From NCBI GenBank assembly GCA_018350325.1, contig JAEVLN010000042.1, positions 124,001 through 188,000 of the forward strand: DNA of 64,000 bases, given 5' to 3'. Both the position numbers and the translations under genes were made by a program. The stretch is from Globodera rostochiensis (Eukaryota > Nematoda > Chromadorea > Rhabditida > Heteroderidae). A model generated the notes under the pieces. That model had not been told where the DNA came from. It did not search any database and saw only the letters and a list, made by a program, of their open reading frames with translations. Shown piece by piece: positions 58,515-64,000 of this stretch. Numbering within the stretch: the first letter of the stretch is position 1; every line of letters begins with the position of its first letter.

Positions 58515-61220
58515 ATGTCATTTCCGCAAGAATTTGCACGTTCCGAATCGCGCACTTCACGCACTTCGGTGCCCGGCGAGCGTAAGAATTTGGCAATGCT
58601 TTTAAATTAGCTTTAAAAACTAATGAATTAAATTTTATTTAACATAGACTTTGGGATTATTAATCTAAATCACATAAGTCTCAGCTAGAGTAGGCCGGGA
58701 CCGGGACTGGTACTAAAGTCTCCAATTTTGGGACTGAATTTCCCCCTGATAAAATTAGAGTGCGGCGCGGGAGCGGATCCCGCGCGGGATTTTGCGGGAT
58801 CCCGCTCCGCAATCCCGCATTTTTTGCGTTTTGCGGGATTTTGCGGGATTAATCCCGCAAATCCGCTCCCGCAAAGATTTCAAAAAAAAATCCCGCAGCG
58901 GGATCCCGCAATTTAGGTGCGGGATTTGCGGGATTGATCATTTTGTTAGTGAATAATGTCATTTATTCAAAATTAGGATTGACATTTTGCCAAATCATTT
59001 AAATTAAAGTACCAAGGTGGGTGGGATATTTGGGTAGGAATCAATACATAGTGTGGCTAAGTGGTACTAGTGCTGTCCGTGGGATTTTCGGGTGTTTGTT
59101 CAAACCCCTACAACCGGGATTTGATTAATTTTCCCATTCATAAAATCCCGGTTTTTTAATTTTCTCAATCCCGATCCCGGTTTTCCCCAAAAATCCCGGT
59201 CCCGGCCTACTCTAGCCTCAGCATTTAAAGTTCAAACGGGGCTGCAGTCGGTCAAAAAAATTTGGGCATGTTTGAAATATGCCCGTTCAGATTTTGGGTA
59301 ATTCCGATCAGATTTTGGAGTATTGGGTCGAGAAAACAAAAACAGTTTTTTCTGGTTAGGGGGGGGGGGGGTATTGCTAATTACCTTTTTTGTTTTTATT
59401 TAAAAATTTTCTGGTTTTTTAAGATGCCGGTGCGGTGCACAGCACGCTTCGGGCGTTGGAAAGGGACGTGAACAAAACCACCGAATTGATACGACGACAT
59501 CAAGACCAACAAGTAGTAGGAAGGGGGGGGGGGAGGGGTGTAGAGCTGGGATTGGGATTTTAAGTAACCCCCGGGATCGGGATTAGCCGGGATTTGGATT
59601 TAACTCTTTTATAGTCGGGAACTGCTACCGGGGGTTGTTGCCGCTTGTATTCCTCGAGATTTTTTTGGGTAATCCGCGCATCGAAAATACACATCTCATT
59701 TTTTGTTAAAAATTTTAACTAATTTTTGCTTTTAGCAGTAGATAAAGCGGGACCAGGATTTTGAGGAATAATCGGGATTGGGATTGCCAGGAAAACCCAC
59801 CCGGGGTTGGGATTAGCCGAGATTGAAAATCCCCGGGATCGTGATCAACTTTTGTAAGCCGGGATTTTAAAACTCGGGATCGGGATTAGCCGGGATTTAA
59901 AAATCCGGGCTAATCCTTGCCGATGCCGACCGGGATCCCAAACCCGCTCTATTCTTTATTTTGAATTTTTAGCTTCTGGACAAGCGCACCTTTCAAGGTG
60001 AGATGGAAGTAAGCGGTCGAATTGAGGTGCAGCCCCAAGAGAGTTGGCTCAATTTGCGGCTGAAATCGGTGAGACGTTTTTTGACATTTTTTGTATGCAA
60101 AACCCACTTTTATTCGAAAGCCCCCGGAAGCCGAAGCCCCCCCCCCGGCGCTTTTTCTCTCCCCGATTCGAACACTGGGGTGTGGACGTAATCAGACGAA
60201 AAATGATCCGTGCAAAACCCGTTTCTATTCGAAAGCCCCCGGAAGCCGAAGCCCCCCCCCCGGCGCTTTTTCTCTCACCCGTTTTTATTCGAAAGCCCCC
60301 GGAAGCCGAAGCCCCCCCCCCGGCGCTTTTTCTCTCCCCGATTCGAACACTGGGGTGTGGACGTAATCAGACGAAAAATTATCCGTAATCCGTGATTATG
60401 CCCCACCCCCAAAATTACCGTCCTCTATTTGTAGACCGTAATCCGTGATTAGCTCCCCCCCCCCGCTATTACCGTAATTCCCCCCAATTTGTGATTACGT
60501 CCACTCCCCGGCTGCTGGACCCCTTTAGAAAGTCGGTCGTCCCGCGGCGACCTTTTTGCTGTATTGCAACTAGGGTTGGAGCCGGGGGGGGGGGGGATCC
60601 TCGGGGTCAAACCGGGGACGGGGATACCGGGTTGGACAAACCGGGGATCCCCAATTTTCCCCGTCCCCGCCCGGCTCCAACCCTAATTGCAACGTGTTTT
60701 CGCGCACACATTTTTTGAACTTATAGGTGAGCACGGAAGATTTGAAGAAGGAGTTGGGCCGAGTGAAGGATGAACAGCGTATGGGGTTTTTTTCGGAAAT
60801 TTATTGCAAAAATACAAATAATAATAATTACAAAACCTATTAAAAGTTCCACTTTTTGCTTTAATATATTTAAAAACATTTCAAACTCCTCCTGTCTGGA
60901 AAACTGATCAAACCGACAACAAAAAAATCCGCCAATTTTTGTTTAGGTATTTCGGATTTTTTGCCAAAAATGTCCGGACTCCGATTTTAGCGCAAAATAC
61001 GATACGATACGATATGGCTCTAAAATACGATATTTACGATTACGATACGGTACATAGCCCTGGTACATATCCGTGACGCCTATCAATTGCAGGCCAAAAT
61101 GCGTATCATGACACGCTGGCCGCGTTGGTGTACGACGTGAACGCGACGGCCGAAGTGCTCCGTCGCGGCTCGTTGAAGCGCAAAAAGCCGAAGAGTCACG
61201 AGGCACCGTCGCTTTTTTGA
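58515..61220 (+). CDS. Unknown 143-aa helical protein, 5 exons
   Basis: Exons 58515-58581, 59424-59512, 59973-60068, 60727-60778 and 61093-61220 join in phase; 432 nt. Starts MSFPQEFARSESRTSRTSVP (Ser/Arg-rich, likely disordered), then amphipathic helices (ALERDVNKTTELIRRHQDQQ, SVSTEDLKKELGRVKDEQR) and a basic tail (LKRKKPKSHEAPSLF). No signal peptide or membrane helix. Not recognised; helical pattern suggests a small coiled-coil subunit of a larger complex. Introns 1 and 3 each contain a MITE, and intron 3 a local duplication. Confidence 0.65.
58686..59214. mobile_element. hAT-like MITE with tRNA-like core
   Basis: Ends TAGAGTAGGCCGGGACCGGG and CCCGGTCCCGGCCTACTCTA are near-perfect inverted repeats. 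Flanks GTCTCAGC (58678-58685) and GCCTCAGC (59215-59222) match at 7 of 8. The core has GCGGGATCCCGC palindromes and a tRNA-like segment (59051-59108). Confidence 0.9.
59051..59108 (+). other. tRNA-like sequence (Pol III A/B box)
   Basis: TGGCTAAGTGGTAC (A box) and GTTCAAACCCC (B box) about 45 bp apart inside the MITE. Degenerate stems. Confidence 0.5.
60090..60390. repeat. Partial tandem copies in intron 3
   Basis: TATTCGAAAGCCCCCGGAAG and CCGAAGCCCCCCCCCCGGCG occur three times (about 60110, 60227, 60287); two copies continue into GATTCGAACACTGGGGTGTG. Confidence 0.92.
60571..60685. mobile_element. hAT-like MITE, 115 bp
   Basis: Ends TAGGGTTGGAGCCGGG and CCCGGCTCCAACCCTA are perfect inverted repeats with exact 8-bp duplications ATTGCAAC (60563-60570, 60686-60693). 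Confidence 0.93.
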
Positions 61221-61432
61221 CAATGATTTTTTATTTAAATAAAATAGCCGGCATAATTCAAAATAAGCACAAAAAAAACACTAATACAATAGTAAGAAAT
61301 TTTTTCTGTGCCCGCCGGCAAAAAATTTATGAAAATTAAACAACAATTTTAATTAAAGATTTTTTTTAATCAAAATCTCGACCAAAAAAATATTTCAAAT
61401 TATAATTCTTTTAAAATTTTGTTAATTTTTAG

Positions 61433-61511
61433 GAGGTTGAGTACCGTCTGCGCCTAACCCCGGCGCCTGACGACACCGAGCTGTACCAGCACGCCGAAGT
61501 GCCTGCGCTTG
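61433..61511 (+). CDS. Orphan exon
   Basis: Between TTTTTAG and GTGCGT, an open frame reads EVEYRLRLTPAPDDTELYQH and ends after G in phase 1. Codon use is gene-like. It does not join to the stop-terminated gene on its left, and I found no partner before the LIM gene starts at 62832. It may be an alternative 3' exon or part of an unseen gene. Confidence 0.3.
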
Positions 61512-62831
61512 GTGCGTTACATATTTTTGTGTATTTTGACATTATTACTTTGGGCCCATTATTCATTCGTAAATTGATACCCAAAATTTGTTTGAAATCC
61601 GATCCCCAAATTGAAATGCCATCAAATGGAAGTGAGTCAAAATGCCAAAAGCTTACAAATTGAATGGGAGAGTGTGTCCACCGACGACCGAAAAAATTTG
61701 TCCTTTCAAATTTGGCCACCCCCCCCCCAATTATTCAAAGAGATTTTAGAGAAACAATTACCGGCAAAGCCCCGCCATTTAGAAAGGACAAAAAAGGGAT
61801 GGATTCAAAATAGAGGGGGGAGGGGGGAGGGGGGGCTCCTTGACCCCGAAAATTTGGACGTCCCCGTGGCCAACCCCGACTTCCCCAATCCCCGACTTCC
61901 CCCCCCCCCAAGGGGTCCGGGGACCAACCATAATTCAAAGAGTTGCGTAAGGAACGCGAAAAATGTGAACCTAAAAAAGCCGAAAAACATTCCAAATTCC
62001 TTCCCCACTTTTCATTTTGTTGTTGGGGGGGGGGGGGGAATGGGCAATGTTTGTGGTGGAACAAAAATTAGGCGCCCGGGGGGGGGGGGGAGGCGTGCGT
62101 TGTGTGTGTAACCATAGAAGGGAATGGGGGGGGGGACCGGAAAACTTTTTCATCATTCCTCAACCACGCCACCACCAACAACACCCCAAATGAATGCACG
62201 GGGGGGGGAGGACCCCCCTCCCCAAACTCTCGACATAATCCAGTCCCCCCCCCCCCCACCACCGCCCCCCCCCCAAATCTGATGCCATTATTTGGGTCAA
62301 AGGAATGAGAGAGATTTGGGGGGAGAAAGGCCTTTAAACCGAACGAAATGCATTCAGAGGGCTGTGACAACGCACCGAAATTTATTTGCGCATGATCCAA
62401 ACACACAGATCCCGCATCCCGCGCAAAGCTTTCGAGAGTTAAGCTCTCTTCAGCTTCGGAGCCAAGCAAAATTATACAAGCTTTGGGGCGCCATGCCATT
62501 GGTGGGCTTCCAGTCGGAGGGAATTCTGTGCTTGAGCCCCCCCGGACATTTCTCGAACAAAAATCGACGGCTGCTCGTCCTCGCCCCCGACGTTTTGGGG
62601 CCTAACTCCCGACCCTGCCATGCCATCTTAACAAATCTCCCGGACCATATGGCCCCCGAGGGATTGTCCCCACGAACACTCGATCCACCAAAATGCCGAC
62701 CCCGATGAAGTTCGACATTTTTACCGTCGGCGAGTTGAACTGCTCCCCCCCCCCCCCCCGACTGGTCGTGACAAATTCCGAAATTTAAAAATTTTATTTT
62801 TAAATTCAACCCCACAAAATTAAATAGAAAA
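61512..62831. other. Intergenic with G/C-rich repeats
   Basis: Several poly-G/poly-C runs (61812-61832, 62026-62038, 62079-62091, 62247-62274, 62742-62758). A minus-strand frame at 62450-62740 stays open for about 95 codons, but without a start, domain or splice partners I do not call it. Confidence 0.4.
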
Positions 62832-64000
62832 ATGGGCGGCTTTCTAAAACGCCTTTTCGGCGGCGCAAAGCGTTGGAAAAAACAGCAAAAATTTGGCACA
62901 AATTTGAACGCCCCAACTGAACAGCCTCCGTCCACTTCAGAGCCCGAGGACGAGTTCACTGTGGAACATGTGAAGAAGGACTACGATGTGGACCTGTTGG
63001 ACGAGTCACAAATGTATGGAGACAGATTTGAAAACGTCGTCGTTTTCTTTTGTTGAAAATTCTTGCAGAAAATAATTGATTGTTTGAATCCCCGCAGTCC
63101 CGTACTGAAGCTAAGATTAAGCCTAACTTAGGTTGCCTTGGGGTTTGTTAGGCTTAGGCCTAAGCCTAAGCTTAATCTTAGCTTAGGCTTAGGCTTAGGC
63201 TAAGACGTTGAGGGGATTCGGGAAGTTTTGAGTGTGGGGGGATTCGGGCGGGGGTGGGGGGGATTCAGACCGGAAGCGGTGGAAAATCCCGGTTTTGATT
63301 TGTTTGAAGTCCAGGACAGGACCCAGTTTAGACCGGGAATTGTTCCATCGCCGAAGGCGACAAACGACCACCCAAAAAACATTTAAATTTGTTCCATTTC
63401 AGAAGTAGCCTGAAACGTCGCGCTCGTTCAGCAACACCGCGTCGAACGCTGAATATCGAGGTGGTTTTTTGATACAATCAAAATTTCTTACAAAATTCTT
63501 TTTTTTTGTTGCAAAATGCCAACCCTCACCCCCCCCCCCCCCCCAAGTTCAGCCCGCCGGTCCGCAAGGTCCAATTCCGGTGTGTGCATTCTGTCAGGAG
63601 GAGATCGATGGGCCAGGTACTCTCATCAAAAGCAATGGAAGTCATTAATTTGAACACAAAACATTTTGCGCGCGCACAGTTCTGACAGCGCTGGCACCGA
63701 ACGCCACAAAAGCACAGAAGTTCCATCCGTACCATTTTATGTGCTGCTACTGTCAGAAGGTACGGTAGCTTTCAAGAAGCCCGGAGGTCATTTTGGGTAC
63801 CTTTCTGTTTTTACGACTCTCTCCCCCCCCCCAAGCAGCAGCCCGGAGGTCATTTTGGGTACCTTCTAGTGCTGCACGAGACCTAAAATTTTCCGAGACT
63901 CGAGACCGAGACTCGACCTCGAGACCGAGACCCAAAAAACCGGAACTTTTCTCGAGTCACTAGTACCTTCCTGTTTTTACAACTCTCTCCCCCCCCCACA
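62832..64000 (+). CDS. LIM-domain protein (paxillin/zyxin-like), 5' part
   Basis: Exons 62832-63013, 63403-63460, 63553-63616 and 63680-63759 join in phase; the gene runs off the window. Start MGGFLKRLFGGAKRWKKQQK (basic amphipathic), then an acidic region (EPEDEFTVEHVKKDYDVDLL), a basic stretch (SLKRRARS) and the first zinc finger of a LIM domain: VCAFCQEEIDGP, then FHPYHFMCCYCQK, giving C-x2-C ... H-x2-C-x2-C. LIM domains are protein-docking modules, often at integrin adhesions or in muscle; which LIM subfamily cannot be told from one half-domain. AG lies 4 nt before the ATG. Intron 1 contains telomere-like repeats; intron 4 a MITE. Confidence 0.82.
63147..63204. repeat. Interstitial telomere-like TTAGGC repeats
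   Basis: TTAGGCTTAGGCCTAAGCCT is a head-to-head join of TTAGGC and its complement; 20 bp on, GCTTAGGCTTAGGCTTAGGC follows. TTAGGC is the standard nematode telomere unit. Located inside LIM gene intron 1. Confidence 0.8.
63867..63962. mobile_element. Small hAT-like MITE in LIM gene intron
   Basis: Ends TAGTGCTGCACGAGA and CTCGAGTCACTA, with exact 8-bp duplications GTACCTTC (63859-63866, 63963-63970). 96 bp, GAGACCGAG-rich; relative of 24586-24732. Just before it, CCCGGAGGTCATTTTGGGTA is present twice (63780, 63842). Confidence 0.8.

Noticed and set aside
62450..62959. 169-codon minus-strand ORF ending in NFAWLRS
   Set aside because: It overlaps the first exon of the LIM gene on the other strand, crosses a poly-G run, and shows no domain or start context.

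Overview
This is eukaryotic DNA, almost certainly nematode. Protein-coding genes are split into small exons (25-300 nt) with TTTTCAG-like acceptors. Two genes have an acceptor-like AG two to four nt upstream of the start codon, as expected for spliced-leader addition. There is an interstitial block of TTAGGC, the nematode telomere repeat. A decayed SPRY/B30.2 gene resembles the expanded SPRY families of cyst nematodes, and about 8% of the introns I could model are GC-AG. Together these suggest a plant-parasitic cyst nematode (Heterodera/Globodera type); the genus is inference, the phylum is firm. All gene models were built by hand from splice sites, reading-phase agreement and remembered family motifs; no alignment was run.

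Layout. 1-110: last exon of an unidentified plus-strand gene. 2.1-3.6 kb: CCHC zinc-knuckle gene (+). 4.5-14.1 kb: about 22-exon ELAPOR/EIG121-type single-pass membrane receptor (-). 16.6-20.3 kb: complete 11-exon SLC17-type transporter (-). 23.6-31.3 kb: complete 13-exon peptide-receptor-like GPCR (-). 33.9-34.3 kb: small 3-exon candidate (-). 35.2 and 35.7 kb: an orphan terminal exon (-) and an F-box-like ORF (+). 37.7-39.2 kb: coiled-coil gene (+). 39.4-44.8 kb: 8-exon caspase (-) with an altered active-site motif. 47.2-48.5 kb: SPRY pseudogene (+). 55.5-56.9 kb: secreted protein (+). 58.5-61.2 kb: 143-aa unknown (+). 62.8 kb to the end: LIM-domain gene (+), cut by the window edge. 48.5-55.5 kb is a gene-poor block of tandem repeats.

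Two things dominate the non-coding DNA. First, nearly every long intron is filled by its own private minisatellite (units about 16-132 bp, arrays of 0.1-2.2 kb) that stops at or near the exon edge. Second, at least 14 short non-autonomous DNA elements have terminal inverted repeats starting TAG/CAG and 8-bp target duplications (hAT-like MITEs). One of them (10495-10961) contains one of the intronic minisatellites, which links the two phenomena. The genes do not form an operon or pathway; this looks like ordinary nematode gene space heavily shaped by MITEs and satellites.
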